From Euglena gracilis (lineage: Eukaryota; Euglenida; Euglenophyceae; Euglenales), in NCBI GenBank assembly GCA_039621445.1, contig CP154954.1:21898954-21962953 (forward strand): DNA of 64,000 nucleotides, in the 5' to 3' direction. Positions 24,386-35,185 of this stretch are shown piece after piece. How positions within the stretch are numbered: the stretch's first letter is position 1; each line of letters begins with the position of its first letter. Both the position numbers and the translations under genes were made by a program. The notes beneath the pieces are model-generated. The model was not told where the DNA came from, made no database searches, and was given only the letters and a program-made list of their open reading frames with translations.

Positions 24386-24643
24386 ATGCCTAGGCCCCAT
24401 TGCAGCTCGGCGGGCAACTTTCGAAGTTGCAACCTGACCTGCCTTGGGAGCACCGCAAAGTGTCATTCTAAGCATGAGTGCTGTGTAGTGTGTGGGGATA
24501 AAAATTGCACACCATATTGTGATTGTGAACACACTACCACAAACGCGCGGTACCGTGGACCGTGGCGGCGAAGGAGCGCGGAGCCACGCGGCGTGAGGTG
24601 GCGGTGGCGGCGGCGACACCGCACCGTTGCTTTGCACCGTTAA
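24386..24643 (+). CDS. Short Cys-rich reading frame
   Basis: An 85-codon frame starting PRPHCSSAGNFRSCNLTC and continuing through KCHSKHECCVVCGDKNC and CDCEHTTT has thirteen Cys and several His in the first 55 residues, as in zinc-binding domains. After that it becomes Arg-rich and runs into GC-rich CACCGT-type hexamer DNA. It may be the tail of copy A's last protein. No family is recognised, and its short length leaves real doubt. Confidence 0.3.
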   Translation: MPRPHCSSAGNFRSCNLTCLGSTAKCHSKHECCVVCGDKNCTPYCDCEHTTTNARYRGPWRRRSAEPRGVRWRWRRRHRTVALHR

Positions 24644-24902
24644 CTGCACCGTGCGCCGCACCTTTGCGTTTCACCGTTGCACCATTCCTCCAGGGTGCGG
24701 TGTGGCCCTTTGGGCGCCCCCCCTCCCCGCTACTTTCACGGGGTAAGGCGTGGCCTGTTAGGCTCCCCACCCCTCGTTAATCTTACCAACCGCACACATA
24801 CGACTCTTTTTTTTCGCAAACCAAATTCTTTCTTTTGGTACGGACCCTTCTTTTTTCATTTCGTGTTTTAAAATCTTCCGGAGTTTTTTCTAAGTGGGGG
24901 AG
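24644..24902. repeat. CACCGT-rich low-complexity DNA
   Basis: GCACCGTT, CACCGTGCG and TTTCACCGTTGCACC recur over about 80 bp, followed by T-rich sequence up to copy B. No gene is visible. Confidence 0.4.
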
Positions 24903-25410
24903 TGTAAAGGAGTCCTAACCCAAATATTGGCCAAAATTTGCCTGAGTGGAGCCGAAAATCACTGAAATTCCATTTTTTGGTTTTTAGTCCAATTTATCCT
25001 ACGGATAAGATTATTATGGTTCGGCTTGAAGGCCTGAACTCAATTGTTGACCTTGCAGGGCCGATTCTTTGAAATTTTCAATACCGGCAGACCAATGTTC
25101 CACAGTAAGATTTGTCATTTTCCCTAATTAACCTAAGAAAGTCCCCACTCAAACCCACCAATTTCAAACTCAATCACACAACACAGGGTTCTTATCCCAC
25201 CCAATGCACTGGTGAACACTACAAAAAATATCAATTGTTTGTGCATGCAAGAACCAGAATTTGATAAAATAATTGAATTTCAAGGGTCAATTGGAAAAGC
25301 ACAAGGACAAAAAGAAAAAGTTTGAATATTTTGACTCGAAGCCCGGCGGCCGCCTCAACAAAAAGTCGAGGCCGAAGGATCCTCAAAAACTTCGAACCAA
25401 GGTCGCGGTT
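24903..25410 (+). repeat. Terminal repeat and leader fragment, copy B
   Basis: Near-identical to 18676-19180. It contains the LTR-like repeat and the first part of the basic leader frame (EYFDSKPGGRLNKKSRPKDP). Homology stops at about 25411, exactly where a minus-strand RNase H fragment ends. It is a truncated copy joined tail-to-tail to another retroelement piece. Its presence in direct orientation 6.2 kb from copy A could be mistaken for a 3' LTR, but it includes internal sequence, so it is a separate copy. Confidence 0.65.
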
Positions 25411-26540
25411 TCACAGGGTGTGGTATCTCAGGCCAACAAACCCAGGAGCAAAAGCCTAGCACTGGCAGTTTTTTGTTTCCCAGGGTGGCAAATACATCTG
25501 TTTTCAAATTTATGAAATCTTTGACTTGCTGTCCTGACCATTGAAAAAAATGGTGGTCTAAAGAGTATTCCGTCATGTCCATTTCCCGTCTGCTTATGGG
25601 GTCCGCCAGGAATTCTTTTGAAGGTACCCAGTTGACTTGGACGTTTAACCTGTTTTTCCATGCAACGTTTGAAAATGGTGTCAGCACTTTGTTGAATGGG
25701 TCCTTTTTACCCCCACCGTTTTTTAAGTTAGTAAATTACCTGGTTGTCAACTGACAAAGAAACGGTTTCCCCAGGAGTGCTCAAACTTTTCACAGTTATG
25801 ATTGCTCCACTGAGCTCATTTGCATGGATGTGCAAATTGGAGTCTTTTCTCCAAAACTCATTCACAATTTCTCCTGTGTGTATGTTCAGCCCTCCCCCGC
25901 CCCAGGCACGGATGCTTCTGTCTGAGTGAAACTCTGTGGTTGCATTTTGGTGGAAAGGTCTGCTCCCCAGGTGCCTATTAAATTTTTTATTTCCCTTAAT
26001 TGTGCCTCGATTTCTGGGTAAATGGGGTGTTTTCTGTCCCAGAGGGCTGTGGACTTTGCCACCAAAAATTAGCCATGGTGTCTGTAAAAGCCCTTATAAA
26101 GGGCAGGGCCAGTATTTTGCATCTTATTTGACCCAAAATGGAAGCCCATTGCCTTCCTGAAAGTGTAATCTTTTTTTAACTCTTCTCAAGTTCCTTTTTA
26201 ATGGTTTTGACCTTCTGGTTGGCACCGGTAGCCTTTCCTTCCTGGAAGTTAGTTGATAACCCAGATGTTACTACTTGGGTAGGCTGGAGGGAGGACTTTT
26301 CAATTGATTTTGAACCCAGAATCAAGTAAATCTTTGAAAGATCCCCTGTCCCATCGGAGTCGAAAATGTATTGCACTTTGGGCGTGGCCTTTTGCTGCTG
26401 ACTGGACTGCGAGTCGGACAGCTGCGCTGTCAAGATGAAAATCTTTGGCGATTCCGCTTGTGCGGTAGCCGGGTACAGCTTTAAATTTGTTGAACTCGTA
26501 AAAGTTGATCTGGGACTTATAGTCCTGCTTGAATTTGGCC
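25411..26540 (-). pseudogene. Decayed DIRS-type RT thumb and RNase H
   Basis: Reading the minus strand from right to left: an RT palm/thumb remnant (INFYEFNKFKAVP, then LLDSGFKIN and SSLQPTQVVTSGLSTNF, in shifting frames), then an RNase H domain (IHANELSGAIITVKSL, SLSVDNQVIYYLKNGGG) and its end VNWVPSKEFLADPISRRE...TDVFATLGNKKLPV. The ELSGAI/SVDN pair and the ADP-SR...DVFAT...LPVF tail are characteristic of DIRS/Ngaro elements, whose RNase H ends this way. At least three frameshifts or stops are present. The tyrosine recombinase is not seen. The upstream end is cut by the MITE at 26559. Confidence 0.6.
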
Positions 26541-26558
26541 AGATGGTCTTCATTTTCT

Positions 26559-27023
26559 GGTAAACCCCCCCCCCAAAATAAGACCCGGGTCTTATTTTTG
26601 GGTCCGTTGCTGGAAACCTCCCGGGGGGGTCTTTTTTTTGGGGGGGTCTTATTTTTGGACTTTTTCTTGACCGACCCGGGCCCGAAAAAAACATCATTTT
26701 TCAGGTTCCTAAAAACACTAAAAATTTTCCTTCGGCGCTTCGCGCCATGTTTAAATTCGTGTAAGTTGACATTTAGCATGTTTTTTTACTTCAAGAATCT
26801 AAAATTTTTTGAAATTTATTCATTTTTGTGTGTGAAATTTGGGTTTTTGGCAATTTCTCAGGGAAAATTTACACCGTCCCCGGCGCTTCGCGCCGTCAGG
26901 GGGGGGGGTCTTATTTATGGGGGGGTCTTATTTTTGGATTTTTGCTCGGTCGGCCCAGGATGGGTCTTATTTTTGGGGGGGGTCTTATTTTTGTGGGGGG
27001 TCTTATTTTGGGGGGGGGGTTAT
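26559..27023. mobile_element. MITE-like element, right copy (inverted)
   Basis: The reverse complement of the element at 23238-23669, with extra GGGGGGTCTTATTTTTGG units (about five on the right side). It has the same two GGCGCTTCGCGCC hairpins. It begins GTAAACCCC and ends GGGGTTAT, so terminal TA is kept on at least one side. It interrupts the minus-strand RT remnant that continues at 26540. The pair, 3 kb apart and inverted, could allow recombination or hairpin formation. Confidence 0.72.
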
Positions 27024-27031
27024 GACTCTAG

Positions 27032-27481
27032 TCATACCGCCAGTGGCAGGTAACCAGAATTCTGCCTGTAGGCAGTTGATGCAACGGACAGGTATGTCCT
27101 TATCATAATCATTTTCCGTCCAGCGAAATTGTCCATATTGGACCATGTCAGTAGGCAATCGCCACAAACCAATGCTGCGCAATTGCGCACATATGCATCA
27201 TGGCGGAAGCTTATGCTATCCGGGTTGCGTGTGCAGATATGCACTGCTGGCATGTCGTTCCGTAGCCTATGGCATGCTGTACATAACGACAATAGTGGAT
27301 CATTGTCCTGGAAATCCAGGACAAAATTTCCTCCAAAATATTGGGCTAATACCCTTGGAGATTTCGCATTCCAAAAACGCCAAGTGTGGCTGGTTTTGAA
27401 AATACCGGGTTGATCCCGGTGGAACAAGGGCTTGATCCACTTGTTCAGCCAGGGGTCACTGCTATTGCGGATCATATTCAT
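27032..27481 (-). CDS. Cys-rich frame of unknown function
   Basis: A 149-codon frame. The middle holds CTACHRLRNDMPAVHIC and CAALVCGDC, two C-x2-C pairs with extra Cys/His between them, like a treble-clef or RING-type zinc site. The N-terminal part (SSDPWLNKWIKPLF, WRFWNAKSPRVLAQYFGG) looks globular. It follows the Pro-rich frames 27566-28719 on the same strand and may be the C-terminal domain of the same protein. No named family is recognised. The start is undetermined. Confidence 0.4.
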   Translation of the reverse strand: MNMIRNSSDPWLNKWIKPLFHRDQPGIFKTSHTWRFWNAKSPRVLAQYFGGNFVLDFQDNDPLLSLCTACHRLRNDMPAVHICTRNPDSISFRHDAYVRNCAALVCGDCLLTWSNMDNFAGRKMIMIRTYLSVASTAYRQNSGYLPLAV

Positions 27482-27565
27482 CCTAGCCTGGCGAGTGTTG
27501 AGGGGGTCTACTCTGGAAAATACTTCCTTAGTCCGATATGGCTCGTTGGCCTCATGAGGGACATT

Positions 27566-28719
27566 TCATCTTATCGATCTGATTGTGGGTTTGCGCTTAG
27601 CGCCTTCCGAGGTTGCAGCCACATAGCTGGCCATTGGTATTGTGGGCCTATGGCCTGTGCCAGAGCCATCTCCACCAGGAGATGGTGGCTCATCATCCCG
27701 CCGCTTTTCAGCTGGCTTGCAGCCTTCGGCTGAGGGTTTAGCCTTAGGCTTTTTATGTTTGCCATATCGGCGTTCTTCCCGAGGGTCTGCCGGAGGCAGT
27801 GGTCTTTCCGCCGTTGGCGGTTTCGGGGCTGCCGGTTTGGCAGGAGGTGGTTGCATTTCCGCCGTTGGCGGTGCTGGTGCAGCTGGTTTAGCTGCTGGGA
27901 CATCCAACTCCATTGGAGTTGTCACCGCAGCCTGTACGGCTGTTGAGCTGGTATCAGCAGCAGGAACCCGTTGGGTTTCTGGTGGGGATGCGGCAGGTGA
28001 GCCGCCAGGAGTCAGCACTGCCGATACTGCGGACATCGCCGCTGTCAAACCCTGTAGCACACCACCTAAAACACCTGTAGGTATTGTTGGTGATGCGACA
28101 GGTTCTGTCGGGGTTGGTGCCATTGGCACTGCGGGTAATGAGAGGGGCGGTACCGGAGGTACCGGTGGCCGTTCTGCCTCGGATGCAGGAGATTCAGATT
28201 CGGAGCTGACATCTCCTTCAGGAGGAAGGAGTGTCCCGGAGCCCATTGGGGCTGGTGGAAGAGCTGGATGCTGCGGTTCATCAGCACATATTCTTCCAAG
28301 CCTTCCATGCGGTCTTCACCGCCCTCTCCACGCTCTCTTCACTGCCCTCCACCGTTTCTGGTGAAGCGGCAGGGGCTGTTGTCTGTTCCGCTATAGCGGT
28401 AGGCACAATGCCTGTTTGTGCAGTCGCGCTGGTGGGTACCGCAATGGCGGGCTGGGGAGAGGAGGTAGCGACAGAAGATCGACTCTCCTGAAGTCCCTTA
28501 GGGACAAAAGGTTCTGCTGTAGCCGGTAGGCTTGTACCGATGTAACGCCGACCACGCCCGAAGGCGCTTTGGTGGTGTTTCACCAGGAATTCCCTGGGGA
28601 ACTGGCGTTGCCGGTTGCGGCTGAGCTGTGACTGATGTTGCCGGTTGCGGCTGGGTTGAGGATTCCGATGGCGGAACTTCCGGAGCCGTTTGCGGCTTTG
28701 GGCGGGGTGCCTTTGGCAC
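27566..28719 (-). pseudogene. Pro/Ala-rich linker frames, frameshifted
   Basis: Three overlapping minus-strand frames (ends at 28719, 28583 and 28246) each carry Pro/Ala/Thr-rich sequence (PPVPPVPPLSLPAVP, AKPAAPAPPTAEMQ, KKPKAKPSAEGCKPAEKRR). They change frame near 28.55 and 28.3 kb. Together they look like a long disordered, basic-ended linker between the 28761-31295 protein and the Cys-rich domain at 27032. Repeated PPTAE units suggest internal duplication. Function unknown. Confidence 0.4.
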
Positions 28720-28760
28720 CTGTCGTTTCCGTAATCGGAAAAGATCCCATGTTTCTTTAC

Positions 28761-31295
28761 TTATTCAACCATCCTGTGGTTGAAGCGCAGGAGAGGTACG
28801 GCCATGCCTAGCTCGTTCCGTCTTCCACCTTGGAAAAACGGCTGGAACAGCGCTCTATCGAGCGTATCGCCGAGTCGGCGTTTGACATCATCGTGAATGC
28901 TTTCCTTCTCGAACCGGGGCCTAATGGGAACATAGTCCGGGGGAATCTCCCTATCTGGATTGGGGTAATAATATATCTCCATGATCTGGCAGGTCCAAGC
29001 CCTGAACCAGAACTGCTGCAAATACAGCAGGAGTTGACGGTGGTTGCGTCGCCCATTGGAGCTTTGGTGAACATACTTTGGATTTCTGCAAAGGTGCAGG
29101 AGCACGATGCGCTTTGGCGCTGCCTGCGGTACATTGGCCTGTTGGCCATCCTCGTCCTGGACTTCGGCCTGTGGTTGAGTACTGCGTACTCCGAATCCCC
29201 AGAAGTCCACTGCAAACATTTCGTAGCAGTGAGAGCATCGGACGATATACGTCTGTGGGAAGCGGATATCAATATCGACCACTTCAAAGTGATAGGCATA
29301 TTGCCAGTGGTAAAAGACTTGCAGATTGCTGCAGAACATGTTTCCCGTCAATTTGGCGATATTTTCAGGTTGTGGGTAGAACTCCCACTCCAGGCCTTTT
29401 GTGCCTACACTGTGAATGCAGTCGAATAACTGCCGCAGCAAATCTTTACCTGTGTTGTATCGGTCTTCCCGACCACAATCCAGGTAAGGATAGCCACAGG
29501 AGTTCAGGAATCTGCCGAAATTTTGGGTGGGGTATCCCGCCCAGAACCAAACGTGCCAGAATCCCGGCAGACCGTCCAATATCGGACCGAGGATGGGATT
29601 GCCTTCAAAGGAATATAAAGTTCCATCATGGTGGAAATCACGATTTCGCTCCGTATAGAGCTGTCTGGTCACAGTCACGACGGGGGAGGCGACCAGGATT
29701 GGAAGGTTAAGTTCATTTTGGAACTTCCGCATGGCCTCGAATGCGAGGTCATGGATGCTCTGGATGTGCTCGAATAGAGCTTCCATGTCGTCCTCATAGA
29801 AGTTCCGGTATTGTCCTTTCTGGCCTTTGCCTTGGCCTTTTTGGCCTGCAGTAGGTGCTCGTTTGGGAGCACTTTTGGCTTTACCCTTGCCCGATCGGGC
29901 TTCCCATCGAACAATCTCTTCTCTAGCTTGTTTCCAAGCATGAGGACTGAGATTGGATGCAAAACGGGGGCCTAAAAATGCAGGATTCATATCGTTTGTT
30001 CGTCTAAGCAATTCCTGTGGGGCATAAGCCAGTTTGGGTGCTGGGTATGATGCAGGTTGATCCTGCATATCCGCCAATAGCGTTGGGTTATTGTCAGGGA
30101 GGGGTTCGCCTGTAGGCGGGTCGATGTTGGTAGGGTTGCGGACACGTTCGCGAGTATCGTCAAGAATTTTCTGTACTCGTGCACGCTCCGCAGCTTCACG
30201 CTCGATTTCTGCCCTGTGGGCTCTTTGGGCCCCCTCGGCTTGTTCGAGCTGTTGCTGGGTGGGTTCAGGAACAGGCAGTACCTCGGTGGTGGCCTGTTCG
30301 CCTGGAGGTACTGGTGTCTCCTGGGGTGGCGCCATTGGTGCTGTTACAGGCTGTGGCGCTGTTGGCGCTCCTACAGGCTGTGGCGCGATTGGCGCTGCTG
30401 CAGCTGTCGGCGCTGCTGCTTTTGCTGGCACCGGTCTGGGGGGTTGCGCCGTTGGCGCTGGCTTGGCCGGCGCGGCAAACGGTACGGGCACGGGAGGGGC
30501 TGCGGCCTGTTGGCCACCCGATGCCCGACGTTACTGTGCAGCGGTAGCCTGTCTGGCTGGGGCTGGGGCAGGGGCTGGGGGTTTCGGTCTCCACATTGGG
30601 GATGAAGGTTCTGGCCTACCTCGTTTCCCCAGGTCTGCTGGCCTGTACGGCTGTGATGCATATCTGCGTTCTGCAGACTGTGGGCCCTGGAGCTGTTCAA
30701 GGGATTGGTAGTACTGGATGGCTTGCTGAGGTGATGTGAAGCTGGGTTCTGGAAGGGGTTCATGTGCCGTTGGTACATCCTCTTCCACAGCCATACGGCC
30801 TTCGGCCTCGGCTTGCTCAACATCCTCAGCCCAGGGTCCAGGCTCCTGAGCCACCAGCATATCCCGTTGTACGGGTAACTGACTTCCAGCTTCCAGATGG
30901 GCTGGATATGGAAATGGAGGTAGTGCTGTTGACGGTTGCGTCGTTGGCTGATACGCATATTGCGTTGGGGGTTCCCGATATTCGGGTGGTGGTGGCCTTG
31001 GCATACGAGGAGGGGACTGGGTATCGCGAAAAATTCGCGATGGCCGCACCATTGGTGCTGGGATATCTCCCGCCTCGCTTTCCGCCACTGGGGGGCTATG
31101 CCCCCGCATGTATTCGGTGAATGCACCTGTGTGATGACGAATCCGCGGCATCGGCGGTACCTGGATGTCCAGTGTACGCATGCTGACATCAGGGGGATAT
31201 TCCCCAGGTATGAAGTACACTTTCCATGTCATCAGAGTTTGGCCACAAGTGCACCATTGTGCAATAGGCCCATTGGCCAGGCCACACTCAAGCAC
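28761..31295 (-). CDS. Large unknown protein with one in-frame TAA
   Basis: Minus-strand frame 31295 to 28761 is open for about 845 codons except for a single TAA at 30531-30533. The N-terminal part has ANGPIAQWCTCGQ, a long Pro/Tyr/Gln-rich region and LEQLQGPQSAERR. After the stop come Pro/Ala repeats, a helical stretch (EIEREAAERARVQKILD), a Lys/Gly-rich linker (GKGKAKSAPKRAP, KGQGKGQKG), then a globular part (ALFEHIQSIHDLAFEAMRKF, GFWHVWFWAGYPTQNFG, CSHCYEMFAVDFWGFG). The CSHC pair could bind metal. I do not recognise it. Size, linker style and setting suggest a mobile-element structural protein, but a host gene is possible. Confidence 0.55.
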
Positions 31296-33466
31296 TGTCA
31301 GTGGAAGTGTAAGGCTGGCCTAACCGAACCAGGGACTTTGGCTCGATGCACGGCCAATGCCCAGGTTCAATGATTGGTTGGACACTCCCCACCGTTCCAG
31401 GAATGTTTCCTGAATTGTTGGAGTCAGGTCAAGGCTGTGTTGAGCCCTTTTTTTTGTTGGTTTGGATCAAAATCACGTTTTGGCTTTGTGGTTGGAATTT
31501 TTGACTCAGAATTGGATACCCTGTGAGACGTTTGGGTGGGGACAGGAATGCATCATTTTGTGACCGTGACTGTTTTTGGTCACACCCCAGATTGTGACTT
31601 GGTTTGATGAAATTTCCACTTTTAGTGTTTTTATCGTCAAAATGGCAATTTCAGTTTTGAGGAAGGATTTTTTAACCCATTGCCCTTCCCACACAGGTTG
31701 ACGGTGGGGGGGGACGACATTGTGAAGGCCCGTCCTTTGACACGTGTGAGATTTCAGCCGGTTTAGATATTACGGCCCAGGTTTGTGATTTTTTTTGTTT
31801 GGAGGCTGAAGCCGGTGTTGTTACCGTGGAGCCTGTCCCTGAGTTTCCTGTTTCTCGGGGCCGGCACCCCTTTGCGTAGGATCTTTTACCCTGCCCAGGG
31901 TGTTTTCAATTCCCCTCGCGGCTTGTTTTAAAATTTGCATTTTTCTTTGCTTTGAGGGTTTTTTGGGTGAAAACAGGTGGGTTGGTTGGCTGACACCTTT
32001 CCTTTGACAAAAAAAAAATCCACAAGCAATCCAGCAAGCAAATCCACAAATGCAACACAAGGCATCAACAGCACCAAACCAAAGTACGTAACGTCCAGGG
32101 TAAGAATGATAATTGATCCCAGATAATTCTTGAACAAACAAAATGACAGAGTGACAGACAGAGTCCTGCATAGGGACAGATGGAGTCAGTAATTTGTAAT
32201 TCCTAATAAGATTTTCATAATCCTAGCTGAGGAGTCATCAGGTTGGGTTTGGGTTGGGTTAGGTTATGTTGTTTTGGGAACTCAGCACCCCTGACTCACA
32301 CTCCCCTTCCCCAAGGAGTTGTTTACAACACTTCACGACTCCTACAGGAAGGGGTGCGGAGTGCACTCGTTGTGAGGAGGCGGCGAGTGAGGAGAGCGTT
32401 TTTGCTCGCCCCCCCCCCTCAGGGGGCTGTGCCGTTCAAGTTCGTTTTATGGCCAAGGTTGGGTCAAATGTTCTGCTTTGGGTAGTTGGGTCTGGCTGGT
32501 GTGTTGTCTCCCCCCAGCACGCCTAGGGCTGCTTGGCGTTGGAAGGGGGGCAGGCGCCGTTGTGAACCAAGCGCCCGCCGCGGTTAAAATTTTCAGGAAA
32601 TCCTTATTCCCAGGCCAGGTAAGTTGCTTTGTCACGGTCAGGGTCCTAAACAGCGTTTTCGGTTCGGTTAGACCATTCAGTGTCTGGGCTTGGTATCTGT
32701 TCGGTGGGGGGTGGGTCCAGCTGCGGTCTTCCAGCCCCCCCCCCCAGGCAAAGCGGTCAGGCTCCGGCCGGGGACGAATTTTTATAAAAATCAGGTGAAG
32801 GCTGGGTTTCGGTTAAAAATAAGGCTGGGTCAAGACAATGTTTTTTTTGTACTTTTGTATTTTTTTCTGGGGGGTAGGCTGGTTTGTGCGAGGTCAGGAG
32901 CTGTGGAGGGTCCTCGCCCCCCCCCCCCCAGGCCGGTCGCCTGGGATCGGCCAGGTCTGCGTTTTTGGGTCAAAGTCAGGTTCCCCTTCCACCGTTTGCC
33001 CAGTTTTGGCTGCCTGCTACGGTTGGGGTTGGGGGCGGTGATTTTTTTTTTACAGGTAGGCTGGCCAAGTCCAGGGGGGAAGGTTCGTTCTCCTCGGGGG
33101 GGTTCCAACCCACAACAACAACGATGAAGAATTGAAGAATGGATTGATTGGCAGAAGAGTGGCACTTGAGGTCAGTGAATTCGGGTTGGGTCGGGTCTTG
33201 TTCAGGTCCGTTGGGCTGGTTCGAATTGGGCTGGCCAGCGGTTCAGGTTCAGGTGGGCTGGCCAGGGGGGGGGGGGCTGACCAAGCCCGTTTTGTCGACT
33301 TGAGTCGGGCAGGTTTTGTCACAGGCGTGTAAGCTCAAGTCAGTCGAGGTTGGTATGGGTGGTAGGGTTGGGGTTGGCTTTGGGGTCGTTCGGGGTGTCG
33401 ACGTGAAGGTGTCTGTGAGGGGGCCCAGTGGTATGTGACATGTGTCACTCCATCCCATCAAGCAAC
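31296..33466. other. G/T-rich region, no gene recognised
   Basis: Contains GGGTTGGGTT-type repeats (32240-32270, 33180-33260), poly-C/G runs and one dispersed repeat (31823-31973). If G1 has a 3' LTR it should lie here, but I found no match to the 5' side of G1. Minus-strand frames near 31.9-32.1 kb with a hydrophobic stretch (LVLLMPCVAFVDLLAGLLVDF) are not supported by context. Confidence 0.4.
31823..31973 (+). repeat. 150-bp dispersed repeat (also at 59111-59258)
   Basis: ACCGTGGAGCCTGTCCCTGA and CCTTTGCGTAGGATCTTTTA and CCCAGGGTGTTTTCAATTCC are shared between this site and 59111-59258 in the same orientation, with only scattered differences. On the minus strand both can read QGQAPR. The second copy joins the gag-like and repeat proteins of copy C, so this one is probably a truncated relic of the same element. 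Confidence 0.7.
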
Positions 33467-34142
33467 TATCTCACATCCACGGCGAAGTCTTGTTCTTTGC
33501 AGTATTGGAACACATCTTTGTTTGTTAGGAGTAAGAAGTGGTTCAGGGTTCCCACTGAGTATCAGACGGATTCCCGTTTTTCCACTGAATCAAAAATTGA
33601 AGTTTTCCGTCTTTTCTGCGGTGGTTCAGTACTTTTTCAGCCTCCCACTCGTCCGGTCCGACCTCCAACTCCTGTGCCTTGCCCGACCAAAAGTTGAGGG
33701 GGACAGGGGTTGTGTTGTAGAGGTCCTTCGCATGGGGTTTGAGTTGTGAGCGGTGGGCAGGTTGTCGGTTTCCGGGTCGAAGTTCCACCACGTAGGAGTG
33801 CTTTCCCACTCGTTCCAACACCACCGCAGGTCCTTTCCACTTCGGTTCGAGTTTTTCGGCACCAGGTTGTCTTTCGGGTTGATACCAGACTTTCGAGCCG
33901 ATTTCCAAGGCAGGTGGTTCTCTGCGTTTTTGGTTCACCGTTTCAGTCCGTTCACGCTGTTTTTCGTTCAGGACCAGACTCACCCTCTGGTCTTGTTCCT
34001 TCATCCTTTCCAAGAACGCTGTGGCCCCTTCCACTTCCCTTTGTGGTTGGTATGGTAATCCCGCCAACGGTCTGTGCCTGCCAAACACAATTTCGTACCG
34101 TGGCAATCCCATTTCACCTGGGACGTCGTGTAGGGCACTCAA
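33467..34142 (-). pseudogene. G1 integrase C-terminus and chromodomain
   Basis: The frame ending at 33543 holds the conserved post-catalytic integrase region (SALHDVPGEMGLPRYEIVFG, LPYQPQREVEGATAFLERM), a GPY/F-like part (LEPKWKGPAVVLERVG, RSQLKPH) and a chromodomain start (EWEAEKVLNHRRKDGKLQFL, IQWKNGNPSDTQWEP). A TGA then closes it. The adjacent frame continues LLLTNKDVFQYCKEQ to 33467, which is the expected C-terminal helix, so a one-base shift truncated the chromodomain. Chromodomains guide such elements to methylated histone tails in heterochromatin; the first aromatic position (W), the KW and the QWEP tryptophan are present. Confidence 0.75.
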
Positions 34143-35059
34143 GGCGTTCGGTAGGAGTTCAACCCAGGGTACCCTTTTTCAGCAGCCAGTTTTGCAAGTT
34201 TTCGGAGGACTTGTTGACCTGCTACCTCAGCCCGTGCGTTGGCTTGGTGGTGGTATGCCTGCCCGTATGCCACACGGACCCCGTGGGCAGCGCACAGCGT
34301 TTTCCACCAACCGGCTGTGAAATGGGAGCCCCGGTCGGAGCCCACCACCGAGGGTGTCCCAAAATTCCCTACTGTTTGTACATCTCCTTTCTGACCTTTT
34401 CTGCTGTGAGTCCTTTCGCCAGGTGGGGGGTTGCAACCAACCACCCACTTAGCCTGTCCACACACAACGCCAACGTGTCGTATTTCTTCCCTTCAAAGGC
34501 CTTTTCATGTAGTGAGAACAAATCGATGGCAACACTGTCCGTCAGGTGTGCAGGAATCGGTTTCGGTTCAATGGGGCACTTGCATGGTAGGTGGCTGGGT
34601 TCTGTTGCTTTGCAGGTTTCACACATGGTCATAATTTTGCCTGTCAGTCTATTTGCATCCCGGTGGTCCGCAAACGCAAACCACCTTCCCATCTGGTCCC
34701 ACAGTCGGGCAGACCCTGGGTGCCCGGCTGTTTTGTGATGTTCTCGAATTACATTTCCAGTCAATCCACTTGGTACACACAGGACACCGTTTTTTGTAGA
34801 GCCTGCCGTTGTCGAATCGGTACCCGTCAGGCCAGTTTTTCAACCCCGTTTCCTTCAGGTCCTTGAGCACAGGTCCCCACCTTGGGCAACTTTTGTACTC
34901 GTTCTGCCACTCCCTGTCCATCATCTCTTTCGGTTCCCCCTGTTGAAGCTCCGGGGCGTGCACTCCCCGTGATGGAGGTCCAACGGGTGTCCGCATTGAG
35001 GATGACGCACCTTGCGCGTCCTGTTGTTTTGTTGAGTCTGTTGTTGTTAGGGGTTCCAC
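34139..35059 (-). pseudogene. G1 integrase, zinc domain and DD35E core
   Basis: The part from 35059 carries a linker and KSCPRWGPVLKDLKETG. It is followed in another frame by the HHCC zinc motif (REHHKTAGHPG ... MCETCKA), then the first catalytic Asp in DSVAIDLFSLHEKA. A frameshift near 34.38 kb leads to GSDRGSHFTAGWWK and AYHHQANARAE. Asp and Glu are 35 residues apart, the canonical DD35E spacing. All three acidic residues are kept, so decay is recent or limited here. The domain joins cDNA to chromosomal DNA. Frame changes at about 34.76 and 34.38 kb prevent translation. Confidence 0.8.
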
Positions 35060-35185
35060 AGGGTCCTCTTCCAGGGGTCTTCGGCTTGGTGGGTCTTACT
35101 CAGTGGATGGTCCCTCGGCCGTGTTTGGTTTTTCTGGGGTTTTGTTTTTTGGTTGGTCTGGTCGGATCAGGTTTCCTGCCTCATC

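Noticed and set aside
24903-25410. Copy B as the 3' LTR of copy A
   Set aside because: It includes internal leader coding sequence and is cut off there, so it is a separate truncated copy.
28830-30711. Plus-strand frames opposite 28761-31295
   Set aside because: Shadows of the minus-strand frame, with Gly/Cys/Arg-rich implausible composition.
31821-32171. Hydrophobic minus-strand frames as a membrane protein
   Set aside because: Part overlaps a dispersed repeat, the starts are arbitrary and no supporting context exists.
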